From positions 1 to 61,498 of the forward strand of contig CALKDS010000009.1 of NCBI GenBank assembly GCA_938084135.1: 61,498 nt of DNA, written 5' to 3'. This document shows positions 27,523-36,225 of the stretch, in pieces; the first letter of the stretch is position 1, and every line of letters begins with the position of its first letter. The notes under the pieces are model-generated. The model worked only from the letters and a program-made list of their open reading frames with translations. It was not told where the DNA came from and did not search any database. A program made the position numbers and the translations under genes. The DNA is from an uncultured Flavobacteriales bacterium. GTDB lineage: Bacteria > Bacteroidota > Bacteroidia > Flavobacteriales > Schleiferiaceae.

Positions 27523-28405
27523 GGTGAAATTTCAAAACTGTCTCCCTAAGGTGACTCTGTTCAAGGTGTGTGTAAATTTCGGTTGTCGTGATACTCTCAT
27601 GACCTAGAAGAGATTGAATGACGATTATATCTGCTCCATTCTGAATTAGATGAGTAGCGAAAGTGTGACGCAATGTGTGTGGTCCAATTCTCTTTTTAAT
27701 TCCAGCTTCAGAGGCCATTGATGCAATACGTTTAAATACATAAACTCGACTTAGTGACTTACCGCGTTGATTTAGAAAAACAAAATCTTCAAAACCTTTT
27801 TGCACCTGTACATGACTTCTAATTTCTTTTATGTAACAATTTATGGCATTTAGAGCTTTAGAATATATCGGCACAATTCTTTCCTTATTTCCTTTTCCAA
27901 TCACCCTGATTAATCCATCACTTTGATAGATATCTCTAATCTTAAGATTGATTAATTCGCTAACTCTCAAACCACAAGCGTATAGGGTTTCAACGATAGC
28001 ATAATCTCTTTCACCTTGGGGCCTTGACCTATCAATAGCGCTAATTAAAGCCTCCATCTCATCAATAGAAAGGTAAATCGGAAGCTTTCTACCAATCTGA
28101 GGAGAAGCAAGGCCTTCGATAGGACTGTCTTGTCTCAACTCTTCTTCCTTTAAAAAAATATAAAATGTCCTTAACGCACTACGCATTCTAGCCTGCGTTC
28201 TTGCTGATTTACCTTCACTCGCCAACCCTTGAATAAATGACCTTATTGTATCCTTATCAATTGTCAAGCAACTATCATCTAAAGGCTCTGCCCACAATGC
28301 TAATTTCCCTATATCACGACTGTATGCCTCTATTGTATTTGAACTAAGACCGCGTTCAAGTCTCAAATAGTTTTCAAATTGCTTAATTGCTAGAGTCCAT
28401 TTCAT
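27512..28405 (-). CDS. xerD: Tyrosine recombinase XerD
   Basis: Site-specific recombinase that resolves chromosome dimers at dif with XerC. The 297-residue protein has the SAM-like N-terminal core-binding domain (FENYLRLERGLSSNTIEAYSRD) and the catalytic domain with all residues: Arg in ACGLRVSELINL, Lys in GKGNKERIVPI, HxxR in HTLRHTFATHL, His in LLGHESITTTEIYTH and the Tyr in the same motif. No dif-like site or mobile-element border is visible nearby, so it is the housekeeping type rather than an integrase of an island. The 20-base gap to aroQ suggests shared transcription from the aroQ promoter. Confidence 0.93.
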   Translation of the reverse strand: MKWTLAIKQFENYLRLERGLSSNTIEAYSRDIGKLALWAEPLDDSCLTIDKDTIRSFIQGLASEGKSARTQARMRSALRTFYIFLKEEELRQDSPIEGLASPQIGRKLPIYLSIDEMEALISAIDRSRPQGERDYAIVETLYACGLRVSELINLKIRDIYQSDGLIRVIGKGNKERIVPIYSKALNAINCYIKEIRSHVQVQKGFEDFVFLNQRGKSLSRVYVFKRIASMASEAGIKKRIGPHTLRHTFATHLIQNGADIIVIQSLLGHESITTTEIYTHLEQSHLRETVLKFHPRG

Positions 28406-28425
28406 CCGATGAAACTATTCATATA

Positions 28426-28866
28426 TCAATCTGCATGAATACTCAAAAGTGCCTCAATACCAAGGCGGTATCCAATCCAGCCTAAACCAGATATTGTACC
28501 GCATGTATAATCGGCGAGAAGTGAATGTCTTCTATATGACTCTCTAGCATATGTATGGCTCAAGTGAACTTCCAAAACTGAGCTTTCAATGCCGGCTACA
28601 CTATCAGAAATAGCTACTGATGTATGAGTAAAAGCACCAGGATTAATAATAAATGCATTGCCAGGTCCATCATTTGAATTTAAGTAATTGACGATTTCTC
28701 CCTCAATATTGCTTTGAAAAGGTTTCAATTCAACATTTGGCCAATGTTTATCTAACCAACCTTTTAATATCGGAACCTGATCCTCTAGGGTATGACTTCC
28801 ATAAATATCCAATTGACGCATGCCTAAGCGATCCAAATTAGCCCCATGGACGATGTGTATTACCAT
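28426..28866 (-). CDS. aroQ: Type II 3-dehydroquinate dehydratase
   Basis: Third step of the shikimate pathway, by the dodecameric type II enzyme. 146 residues with the active Arg and Tyr in MRQLDIYGS, SNIEGEIVNYL, NPGAFTHTSVA, the catalytic His in EVHLSH and the Arg in YRRHS. Two usual positions differ: the N-terminal NGPN reads HGAN, and HLSN reads HLSH. The catalytic residues themselves are kept. A perfect -7 box 4 bases before the ATG predicts a leaderless mRNA. Confidence 0.93.
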   Translation of the reverse strand: MVIHIVHGANLDRLGMRQLDIYGSHTLEDQVPILKGWLDKHWPNVELKPFQSNIEGEIVNYLNSNDGPGNAFIINPGAFTHTSVAISDSVAGIESSVLEVHLSHTYARESYRRHSLLADYTCGTISGLGWIGYRLGIEALLSIHAD

Positions 28867-28870
28867 AATC

Positions 28871-28878
28871 CAAATATA
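28871..28878 (-). promoter_or_regulatory. -7 box TATATTTG for aroQ-xerD
   Basis: Perfect TAnnTTTG match, ending 4 bases before the aroQ ATG at 28866. Confidence 0.6.
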
Positions 28879-28890
28879 CCCAAAGTAGAT

Positions 28891-29868
28891 TTAGCCGCGC
28901 CTCTTGTGAGCCCCTCCTCCAAGTAAAGCCTCCAAAAAACCAAAAGCATAGCCAAGCATCATAACAAACGTAGTGGAAATTGAAAAGATTCCGACCATAA
29001 GAGATCTACTCTTGATACCACTTAGAACGAAAGGGAATAAGAAATAAAACACCCCAACAAATAAGGGGTAAATAGAATTATTAAATCCAAATAAAAAACT
29101 TATGATTAAAAAAGAAATTATAAAGACAGGAAACATGTGAGTGAGTTTTAGCTGTCCCTGATGCTTCTGAGCTAAATGCCAACGGGCTCCTCCAAACCTT
29201 CTAACTTGTTTATAAAAACCCAACAATGTTGATCGTCTTTTATGAAAAACAAAAGCCTTAGGAATCAGTCCCACTTTATACTTAGCCTCAACAAGACGAA
29301 TACTCAATTCCACATCTTCACCAGTCTTAAATTTAGTGTCAAAGCCATTCATTTTTATGAAAATGTCTTTTTTTACCCCCATATTAAAACCTCTCGGATA
29401 ATATTTTGAGGTAGTTATTTTTCCCCCTCGAATCCCACCTGTCGTCCAAAAACTTGTCATACTAAAACTAATAGCCTTTTGCAAAGCACTGAATTCTGGA
29501 GGAGCCGCATCAGGACCTCCAAATGCTTCCCACGATGAATCTGCTAAACCACTATCTATTTCATTCAAATAATCTATTGGTATTAGACAGTCACTATCGA
29601 AAAATATCAAATATTCCCCATGTGCTATTTCTGCCGCAGCATTTCTTGCTTCTGAAACAGGTAAATATTCCTCATGGATTACTTTTATTGACAACTTACA
29701 CTTTTTACTCTCTTGGTCTATAATTGGCCTTAACGTATCACCAGGAGTGCCATCTGCCAATATCACTTCGAATAAATCTTGAGAGTAATTTAACTTTGAA
29801 ACAGAAATTATAAATTCCTGAACCTCTTCTGGCCTATCAAATGTTGGGGAGATTAGTGAAAAACGCAT
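28891..29868 (-). CDS. Membrane-anchored glycosyltransferase family 2
   Basis: A 325-residue GT2 enzyme. GT-A motifs: FSLISPTFDRPEEV, VILADGTPGDT, FFDSDCLIP (metal-binding), then TGEDVELSIRL on the acceptor side. Three hydrophobic segments at about residues 245-315 anchor it in the inner membrane. It follows the second GT2 gene by 9 bases on the same strand, so both act in one surface-glycan or glycolipid pathway; the sugar is not predictable. Confidence 0.87.
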   Translation of the reverse strand: MRFSLISPTFDRPEEVQEFIISVSKLNYSQDLFEVILADGTPGDTLRPIIDQESKKCKLSIKVIHEEYLPVSEARNAAAEIAHGEYLIFFDSDCLIPIDYLNEIDSGLADSSWEAFGGPDAAPPEFSALQKAISFSMTSFWTTGGIRGGKITTSKYYPRGFNMGVKKDIFIKMNGFDTKFKTGEDVELSIRLVEAKYKVGLIPKAFVFHKRRSTLLGFYKQVRRFGGARWHLAQKHQGQLKLTHMFPVFIISFLIISFLFGFNNSIYPLFVGVFYFLFPFVLSGIKSRSLMVGIFSISTTFVMMLGYAFGFLEALLGGGAHKRRG

Positions 29869-29877
29869 ATTGCCTTC

Positions 29878-30849
29878 TTACTCTTTTACATTCAGAACCT
29901 CAGAAATAGAATAATGAACCTTTTTATTGCTCTGCCTTACCATCAATTCAGCTAATAAGCCCGTCACGAACAATTGTGTTCCCAAAACCATAGCAGTTAG
30001 GAAAATATAAAACCAAGGATCATCTGCAACTAAGCCTGGCCTGAACCCTTGAGCTAATCGATATAGTTTTAAAACGCCCATGGCCATTAGAGCAATCCCG
30101 CTAGTAATAAACATTAAAGTACCTAGTGTGCCAAAGAAATGCATAGGACGACGCTGGAAACGGCTTACCATGCTTAAAGTGACTAAATCGAGCATTCCGT
30201 TTATGAAACGATTTAAACCAAATTTAGTCGTGCCATATTTTCTAGCTTGATGCTGGACTACTTGTTCACCGATATTACTAAAACCTGACATCTTAGCTAA
30301 GACAGGAATATATCGATGCATCTCCCCTTGAACCTCAATATTTTTAATGACTTCGTTTTTATAAGCCTTGAGACCACAGTTAAAATCATGAAGTTTAATT
30401 CCAGACATTCTTCGTGCCGCCCAATTAAATAATTTTGTTGGTATAGTTTTAGAAATAGGGTCATAGCGCTTTTTTTTCCACCCACTTATCAGGTCTAGAT
30501 TTTCAGAATCTATTCTTCTAACAAGTTCTGGGATTTCATCAGGACTATCCTGCAGGTCAGCATCCATAGTGATTACAACTTCACCTAAAGCCTCTTGAAA
30601 CCCAACGTGCAGAGCTGCAGACTTACCATGATTTCTACGAAACCTAATAGCTCTGATAAAAGAATAATCTTTTTCTAAATCCAGAATGACATTCCATGAG
30701 TTATCTGTGGAACCATCGTCGATAAATATAATTTCAGAAGAAAAATTATTGTCTTGACATACACGATTTATCCATGAGGTTAGTTCAGGGATGGATTCCT
30801 CTTCATTTAGTAGAGGAATAACAATCGAAACATCTAAATTGTTACTCAA
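29878..30849 (-). CDS. Polyprenyl-phosphate sugar synthase-like GT2 (GtrB/DPM1 type)
   Basis: 323 residues: VSIVIPLLNEEESIPEL, FIDDGSTDNSW, DADLQDSPDEIPELV (catalytic DADLQ motif) and RKYGTTKFGLNRF, followed by two transmembrane helices. This is the layout of GtrB/dolichol-phosphate-mannose-synthase-like enzymes that load a sugar onto undecaprenyl phosphate. Such products are donors for ArnT-type transferases, one of which is at 23534. It overlaps the DUF4199 gene by 8 bases. Confidence 0.9.
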   Translation of the reverse strand: MSNNLDVSIVIPLLNEEESIPELTSWINRVCQDNNFSSEIIFIDDGSTDNSWNVILDLEKDYSFIRAIRFRRNHGKSAALHVGFQEALGEVVITMDADLQDSPDEIPELVRRIDSENLDLISGWKKKRYDPISKTIPTKLFNWAARRMSGIKLHDFNCGLKAYKNEVIKNIEVQGEMHRYIPVLAKMSGFSNIGEQVVQHQARKYGTTKFGLNRFINGMLDLVTLSMVSRFQRRPMHFFGTLGTLMFITSGIALMAMGVLKLYRLAQGFRPGLVADDPWFYIFLTAMVLGTQLFVTGLLAELMVRQSNKKVHYSISEVLNVKE

Positions 30850-31396
30850 ATTCTGGAGGGTTTTTTTTACTTACCGCAGCCGCAATTAAGGCAATAAATG
30901 CTAAAATTATAAAATTAAAAGCTGAAGATTTTAGCTGTCCCGTTAAAGACATATTCTTTTTGCCCTCACTGATGATTTTATCTTCTAAATCGTCAATTGA
31001 GTCAATTCCCATAAATTGGATAGTTGTCTGCAATTGCTCTTCAGGCATCTCCATCATTTCTTCAAAAGCCAACTCCCCCTGTCGAGAAGATAATTCTGAA
31101 TCAACAACGTTGTACATCAACAAATTGAATATCAAGGACACAAATAATGAAAAAATAACAGGAAGCATAAATGCGGAAAATGACTCACGGAAAGTAGCAA
31201 AACCATTATTTGAGTTCTTATAAGATCTAATCCCAAAAAATGGTATAGCTAACGAAATAATCAAAACCGAAACACTACCGACTGGATTAACAAACAAAGA
31301 TTCATCGATAATATAACAGCCAAGAGTGAATATAATTCCAACTGAGGCCATTAATAAACCATAATTAATCGCAACTTTTTTCATGTTCTCATTCAT
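30842..31396 (-). CDS. DUF4199 membrane protein
   Basis: 184 residues with four predicted transmembrane segments (about 10-30, 36-53, 75-95, 155-175) and a charged loop between the third and fourth, the pattern of DUF4199. In Bacteroidota these genes regularly precede GtrB/DPM1-type glycosyltransferases, as here, with an 8-base overlap; the function is unknown but a role with that enzyme is likely. ATG 31396 fits family length; ATG 31384 is an alternative. Confidence 0.85.
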   Translation of the reverse strand: MNENMKKVAINYGLLMASVGIIFTLGCYIIDESLFVNPVGSVSVLIISLAIPFFGIRSYKNSNNGFATFRESFSAFMLPVIFSLFVSLIFNLLMYNVVDSELSSRQGELAFEEMMEMPEEQLQTTIQFMGIDSIDDLEDKIISEGKKNMSLTGQLKSSAFNFIILAFIALIAAAVSKKNPPEFE

Positions 31397-31416
31397 ACCA
31401 TCTCTATTTAAAAGCC

Positions 31417-33027
31417 TTATAAAGGTTGAGCAAATTTACAAATAGTAGTTTGACCATCCCGAATAATTCTTAACCATCCCATTTTTGGTACAGAAATAAG
31501 CCAGTCAATTGAACTTGATGGTGACTGATTTAACTGTTTCCTTGCTATCATACGTCCTTGTGCATCAATTAATTCTAATTTTTCTTTTCCCGAGAGTGCA
31601 AAAATCCTGATACCACCATCAATGATTGTTATCATATCTTTTGGAATCCATGACTCTTCTTCTAATCCTAACTTAGTCTTGCTTCTGATTGGGATTTTCA
31701 CTGAGTTAAATCCTGAAGAATATGTAGATATAAAAGTCAATGAATCTTGAGAATAAATATTAGATGAATTATAATCGATAGTTACCGCAAAATGCTCACC
31801 AGGCTCTATGCTTTTTGGAGATCCACCACTTAAGATATTTAATCCGGAATTACTTGCACTCATATTGGAAAAGAGCAAAGGAACATTACCACTATTGGCA
31901 ATAATAAATCTTCTCATTGCCTGCCCTCCTCCTGGGCGATGAACCAAATTAATAGTATCCTCTGAAATAATGAAGTCTGAATCGGGCGAAGCTGAAGTAG
32001 GACCGACTAAGCTTGTTATTCGATCAAGAAACTGAGGATAATCAACAAATGGGTTTCTATTATTCTGGAGTGCTGAAATACCGTCGTTTCTATATAAGTC
32101 TAGACTATCTGGAGGGTAATTAAAATGCCAATCTCTAAGAATTGATTCCTGAGGAGCAAAGAAATTTGAATAATCACCATATCTCAGAACGAAATAAAGC
32201 ATGGCCCTGGCACAATCTCCCTTGTGATCATCTCTTGGCTCAAAAAGGCTTCCCTGACGTTTACTTCCACCAACACTCCAATTAGGAGTACCCGTAACTA
32301 CACCAAAAGGATGATTACTTCTTGAGCTGTTTGCAGATTGATCAGAAGGGAAAAGATGATGAATATCATTTTTCATCGGCGATGCAGAATTAAACTTACT
32401 TTGAGGAAAAGTATGCTCACAATTAATATTATTAGCAACTGCGCCAGCTCTTGTATTAAAACTTGCTGATCTACCAGTATAAACGCATTCAACCATACCT
32501 CCGTGGTTATCTAAACTGCCGTACATATTATCCCTCGCGACGCTGTATGACAACACACTATGATTCGTTGAAATAATGTTGTTTAAGGTTGAACGTAAAT
32601 TTCCCTCTGTAAGATTTTGACTACTTAAATAGTATGCATTAGAATATTGGACTTGAGCCTCAAAATCTAAAGCAAATGCCCCTTCATCATGAGATGTAGT
32701 TAATATCAATGGTAAAATATGCTCGATATTATGGCGGGGTAAAAACATAACTGAGATAAATGACGAATCCCCAATAGAAATAATGCTATCCGTCAAATGA
32801 ATTGATAGTACGGTGTCACCATAAACTGGCGCTGTTAAAACTGAATATATTTCCAAGTCTTCATTTGAAATGTTATAAAGCCAAAACCCTGAACTATCCA
32901 TTTGAAGTTCATTTACTACTCCACGATTAATTGTCTGTGTTTTTAAGACTTGGGAGTTGCCAGAATATGCTGAGCATATCATGATACAGATTAATGAAAT
33001 AACGAGAAAACGATTTTGAGTCCGCAT
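31417..33027 (-). CDS. Secreted endonuclease I with T9SS type A-like C-terminus
   Basis: A 536-residue extracellular nuclease. Signal peptide to about AYSGNSQ; a beta-rich N-terminal part; an endonuclease I (EndA/NucM) domain at about 135-350 with YTGRSASFNTRAG, the metal-binding INCEHTFPQS and DIHHLFPSD, and DDHKGDCARAMLYF; an Ig-like segment; and a C-terminal LIDAQGRMIARKQL sequence resembling the type A sorting signal of type IX secretion. Likely used to break down extracellular DNA for phosphate and nucleosides or for biofilm turnover. Confidence 0.9.
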   Translation of the reverse strand: MRTQNRFLVISLICIMICSAYSGNSQVLKTQTINRGVVNELQMDSSGFWLYNISNEDLEIYSVLTAPVYGDTVLSIHLTDSIISIGDSSFISVMFLPRHNIEHILPLILTTSHDEGAFALDFEAQVQYSNAYYLSSQNLTEGNLRSTLNNIISTNHSVLSYSVARDNMYGSLDNHGGMVECVYTGRSASFNTRAGAVANNINCEHTFPQSKFNSASPMKNDIHHLFPSDQSANSSRSNHPFGVVTGTPNWSVGGSKRQGSLFEPRDDHKGDCARAMLYFVLRYGDYSNFFAPQESILRDWHFNYPPDSLDLYRNDGISALQNNRNPFVDYPQFLDRITSLVGPTSASPDSDFIISEDTINLVHRPGGGQAMRRFIIANSGNVPLLFSNMSASNSGLNILSGGSPKSIEPGEHFAVTIDYNSSNIYSQDSLTFISTYSSGFNSVKIPIRSKTKLGLEEESWIPKDMITIIDGGIRIFALSGKEKLELIDAQGRMIARKQLNQSPSSSIDWLISVPKMGWLRIIRDGQTTICKFAQPL

Positions 33028-33064
33028 ATTTTTTTTTAATTACAATTGAATAACAAAGGTCGGC

Positions 33065-33072
33065 TATCTTTG
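33065..33072 (+). promoter_or_regulatory. -7 box TATCTTTG for SRP RNA
   Basis: Perfect TAnnTTTG match, placed so that a start 5 bases after the box falls at 33077, at the first bases of the SRP RNA closing helix. Confidence 0.65.
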
Positions 33073-33076
33073 CTTC

Positions 33077-33177
33077 CGGGCAAGGACCTTACAACCAGCT
33101 CCTGATTAATCCCCCAGGGCGGAAACGCAGCAAGGGTAGTCGGTCGTAGCGGTGTGATAAGACTCCTTGCCTTTTTT
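33077..33177 (+). ncRNA. ffs: Small SRP RNA (4.5S)
   Basis: RNA core of the signal recognition particle, bound by Ffh. Ends pair as GGCAAGG (33079-33085) with CCTTGCC (33165-33171). The conserved apical part reads CCAGGGCGGAAACGCAGCAA: a GCG/CGC stem with a GAAA (GNRA) tetraloop in place of E. coli GGAA, followed by the asymmetric loop AGCAAGGGT that binds the Ffh M domain. A T6 run at 33172-33177 ends the transcript; the terminator is formed by the closing helix itself. The last two T residues lie in the stop codon of the convergent E1 gene. Confidence 0.93.
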
Positions 33178-35503
33178 ATTTCTTTACTAACTCCAGCCCT
33201 GCCTCAATGATATCCTCAATGCTAGGTTTTGAGAAATAATCACCATCACTGCCATAAGCCGGGCGATGGGATTTCGCTGTTAATGTAACTGGAGCCGCAT
33301 CGAGAAATTTATAACCCCCTTGATCCTCAAGTATATTTTTTAATAAAAAAGCAGAAGCTCCACCCTCAACATCTTCATCTACGATTAAGAGGCGATTTGT
33401 TTTTCTCAAGGATTTTAAAATATCCTTATTTAAGTCAAATGGCAATAAAGTTTGGCAGTCTATTACTTCGACTTCTATATCGAAACCTGACAAGAACGAT
33501 GATGCTTCTACGGCAAGTCTGCACATTGATCCATATGTTACTAAAGTAATGTCAGAGCCGCTTCGTATCGTTTCAACCTTACCAAGTTCAATATTAAATT
33601 CCCCAATGTTTAATGGTAATCTTTCCTTTAGTCTATATCCATTTAAACACTCAATAACTAATGCTGGTTCATCTGCCATCAAAAGAGTATTGTACATACC
33701 TGCAGCCTTAGTCATATTTCTGGGAACACAAACGTACATTCCCCTTAATGACCCTAATATCATACCCATTGGTGAGCCTGAATGCCAAACCCCCTCAAGC
33801 CTATGTCCTCTCGTCCGTATTATCAATGGTGCTTTTTGTCGACCTTTAGTTCTCCAATGCAAAGTGGCGCAATCATCACTAAGGGTTTGAAGTGCATAGA
33901 GCAAATAATCTAAATATTGAATTTCAGCTATTGGACGCAGTCCACGCATCGCCAAACCTATTCCCTGGCCTGCAATGGTAGCTTCTCTTATACCCGTATC
34001 AAAAACACGGGTTTCACCATAAGTCTCTTGCATTCCCTCAAGCCCTTGATTGACATCCCCAATTGAACCAACATCTTCACCAAAAATTATGACTTCGGGA
34101 TACTCCTTAAGAACAGCATTAAAATTATCTCGTAATACAATTCGTCCATCTACCTCTTCCATACTTTCATCATATAGTGGATCAGTTACAGGAACCTTTA
34201 ATGCCCGATTAGAATATAAGTATTGACTGTAAGCTTCTTCTCCTTTTTCCAATTGATAAGTAATCCAATTATTTACAGCAGAAGTATCTTTACCCACCAT
34301 ATTCGCCCGTATTACTGACAAGCGAACCTCCGATAAAGAGTCTCGCCACATTGCAGTTCGATTGCTTTTTAAAACGCTGCCTTCTTTTGTAAATCCTAAT
34401 TCACTTATCCATTCAGAAGCCTGATCTCTAATGTTTTGCAGTGGCCCCAAATAATTCTCAAATGCTTCCTTCATAGCATTTTTAGCATCAGCTTTAGACT
34501 GAGCTTCAATTTTATCTAATTCCTGAGCAGTTATTAAAGAATGTTTCTCAATAAAAACTCGAAACTGACGCAAGCAATCATGTTCCTTTTCCCAAATTAA
34601 TCGATCTTTTGACTTATACCTCTCATGAGAACCACTTGTTGAATGCCCTTGCGGTTGGGTCATTTCTGTCACATGAAGTAATACAGGAACATGCTCATTT
34701 CTCGCTATTTTCTCAGCTTTTTCAAAAGAAGAAACTAATTCCGTATAATCCCATCCTTTGGCAGTTATGATTTCAAACCCAAATTCGAGTGTTTTTCCAT
34801 TTTTTGTGTTCTTTCTTTGAAACCCCGACAGCGCCTTTGCAATATTCTGCTTTATTGTTTGATGTTTTGCATGAACCGAGATTCCATAATCATCATCCCA
34901 AACAGATACGACCATAGGCACTTGCATAACTCCTGCAGCATTCATAGTTTCCCAAAAAAGACCTTCAGAAGATGCTGCATTTCCTATTGTACCCCAAGCA
35001 ATTTCATCCCCATTATTTGTAAACTTATTTCTTAAGCTCAATTCTTTGTAGATTTTTGAGGCTTGAGCTAAACCTAATAGGCGAGGCATCTGTGCCCCTG
35101 TTGGAGATATGTCCGATGATGAATTCTTTTGACTTATTAACTCGAGCCAATTTCCCTTTTCATCTAGAGAGTGCGTAGAAAAATGACCATTCATTTGCCT
35201 CCCACCACTTGAAGGCTCATTATCAATGTTTGTATCAGCATAAAGAGACGCAAAAAAAGAAATAGGGTTCAATTGATCGATTGCCATCATGAATGTTTGA
35301 TCACGATAATACCCACTTCGAAAATCCCCATTCCGAAAAACTTTCGCCCATGCAATCTGAGCTAACTCCTTACCATCTCCAAATATTCCAAACTTAGCTT
35401 TACCCGTTAAAACTTCTTTTCTCCCAAGCAAACTGCATTCCCGGCTCAAAACAGCAAGTTGATAATCATTTTTTATGGAAAGTATAAATTCAGGATTGTG
35501 CAT
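33176..35503 (-). CDS. 2-oxoacid dehydrogenase E1, fused alpha and beta subunits
   Basis: Thiamine-diphosphate decarboxylating component of a branched-chain or pyruvate-type dehydrogenase complex, 775 residues. Residues about 80-390 match E1-alpha (TGAQMPRLLGLAQASKI, GDEIAWGTIGNAASSEG, GHSTSGSHERY); residues about 440-775 match E1-beta (FGEDVG, FDTGIREATIAGQGIGLAM, RTRGHRLEGVWHSGSPMG). The fusion is usual in Bacteroidota. E3 (lpdA) is 12 kb away and no E2 is in the window. A -7 box 4 bases before the ATG predicts a leaderless mRNA. The substrate (pyruvate or branched-chain oxoacid) is not settled by sequence. Confidence 0.92.
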   Translation of the reverse strand: MHNPEFILSIKNDYQLAVLSRECSLLGRKEVLTGKAKFGIFGDGKELAQIAWAKVFRNGDFRSGYYRDQTFMMAIDQLNPISFFASLYADTNIDNEPSSGGRQMNGHFSTHSLDEKGNWLELISQKNSSSDISPTGAQMPRLLGLAQASKIYKELSLRNKFTNNGDEIAWGTIGNAASSEGLFWETMNAAGVMQVPMVVSVWDDDYGISVHAKHQTIKQNIAKALSGFQRKNTKNGKTLEFGFEIITAKGWDYTELVSSFEKAEKIARNEHVPVLLHVTEMTQPQGHSTSGSHERYKSKDRLIWEKEHDCLRQFRVFIEKHSLITAQELDKIEAQSKADAKNAMKEAFENYLGPLQNIRDQASEWISELGFTKEGSVLKSNRTAMWRDSLSEVRLSVIRANMVGKDTSAVNNWITYQLEKGEEAYSQYLYSNRALKVPVTDPLYDESMEEVDGRIVLRDNFNAVLKEYPEVIIFGEDVGSIGDVNQGLEGMQETYGETRVFDTGIREATIAGQGIGLAMRGLRPIAEIQYLDYLLYALQTLSDDCATLHWRTKGRQKAPLIIRTRGHRLEGVWHSGSPMGMILGSLRGMYVCVPRNMTKAAGMYNTLLMADEPALVIECLNGYRLKERLPLNIGEFNIELGKVETIRSGSDITLVTYGSMCRLAVEASSFLSGFDIEVEVIDCQTLLPFDLNKDILKSLRKTNRLLIVDEDVEGGASAFLLKNILEDQGGYKFLDAAPVTLTAKSHRPAYGSDGDYFSKPSIEDIIEAGLELVKK

Positions 35504-35507
35504 AATG

Positions 35508-35515
35508 CAAAAATA
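35508..35515 (-). promoter_or_regulatory. -7 box TATTTTTG for E1
   Basis: Perfect TAnnTTTG match, ending 4 bases before ATG 35503. The divergent aldolase gene probably uses a separate element, GACCTTTG near 35520, on the plus strand. Confidence 0.6.
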
Positions 35516-35567
35516 AGGCGACCTTTGTCATTCAATAATGAAACCTTCCTAAAAATACAATCTATTC

Positions 35568-36224
35568 ATGAAATTCTTTATCGACACAGCTAATCTTTCC
35601 GAGATACAACAAGCACAAGACATGGGTGTCCTAGACGGAGTGACCACAAATCCTTCCTTAATGGCCAAAGAAGGTATTTCAGGTGTTGAAAAAATTATAG
35701 CTCACTATAAAGCTATTTGTTCCATTGTAGATGGTGATGTTAGTGCTGAAGTTATCTCAACTAACTATGAAGGAATGATTAGCGAAGGATTGGAGCTTGT
35801 GAAGATTGATCCTAAAATTGTAGTAAAAGTTCCAATGATTGCAGATGGAGTGAAGGCGATTCGTTATTTCACTGATAATGGAATACGCACAAATTGCACT
35901 TTAATTTTTAGCTCTGGACAAGCTCTAATTGCTGCAAAAGCGGGAGCAACATATGTTTCCCCATTTATCGGTAGATTAGATGATATCTCAACTAACGGAA
36001 TGGATTTAATAGAATCGATTCGAGTGATTTATGACAATTATGGATACGAAACAGAAATTCTAGCAGCATCTGTTCGTCACCCAATGCATATAATTCAGTG
36101 TGCTCAGCTTGGAGCTGATGTGATGACTGGTCCATTGAGTGCAATTTCTGCTCTAATTAAGCACCCTTTAACAGATATTGGTCTTGCAAAATTTCTTGCG
36201 GACCACGCTAAATCCAATAAATAA
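35568..36224 (+). CDS. fsa: Fructose-6-phosphate aldolase / transaldolase-like
   Basis: A 218-residue small transaldolase-family enzyme (MipB/TalC/FSA group). The Schiff-base lysine is in VVKVPM; other family segments are [55 protein letters not shown]-type strands and the barrel end ASVRHPMH. It probably replaces the larger transaldolase in the pentose phosphate pathway, or acts as fructose-6-phosphate aldolase; sequence alone does not separate these. Single gene, ending 1 base before the convergent menE stop. Confidence 0.92.
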   Translation: MKFFIDTANLSEIQQAQDMGVLDGVTTNPSLMAKEGISGVEKIIAHYKAICSIVDGDVSAEVISTNYEGMISEGLELVKIDPKIVVKVPMIADGVKAIRYFTDNGIRTNCTLIFSSGQALIAAKAGATYVSPFIGRLDDISTNGMDLIESIRVIYDNYGYETEILAASVRHPMHIIQCAQLGADVMTGPLSAISALIKHPLTDIGLAKFLADHAKSNK

Positions 36225-36225
36225 T

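Noticed and set aside
27512-28405. Phage or island integrase
   Set aside because: The tyrosine recombinase has XerD length and full XerD motifs, sits with aroQ, and the nearby tRNA shows no direct repeat or cargo genes.
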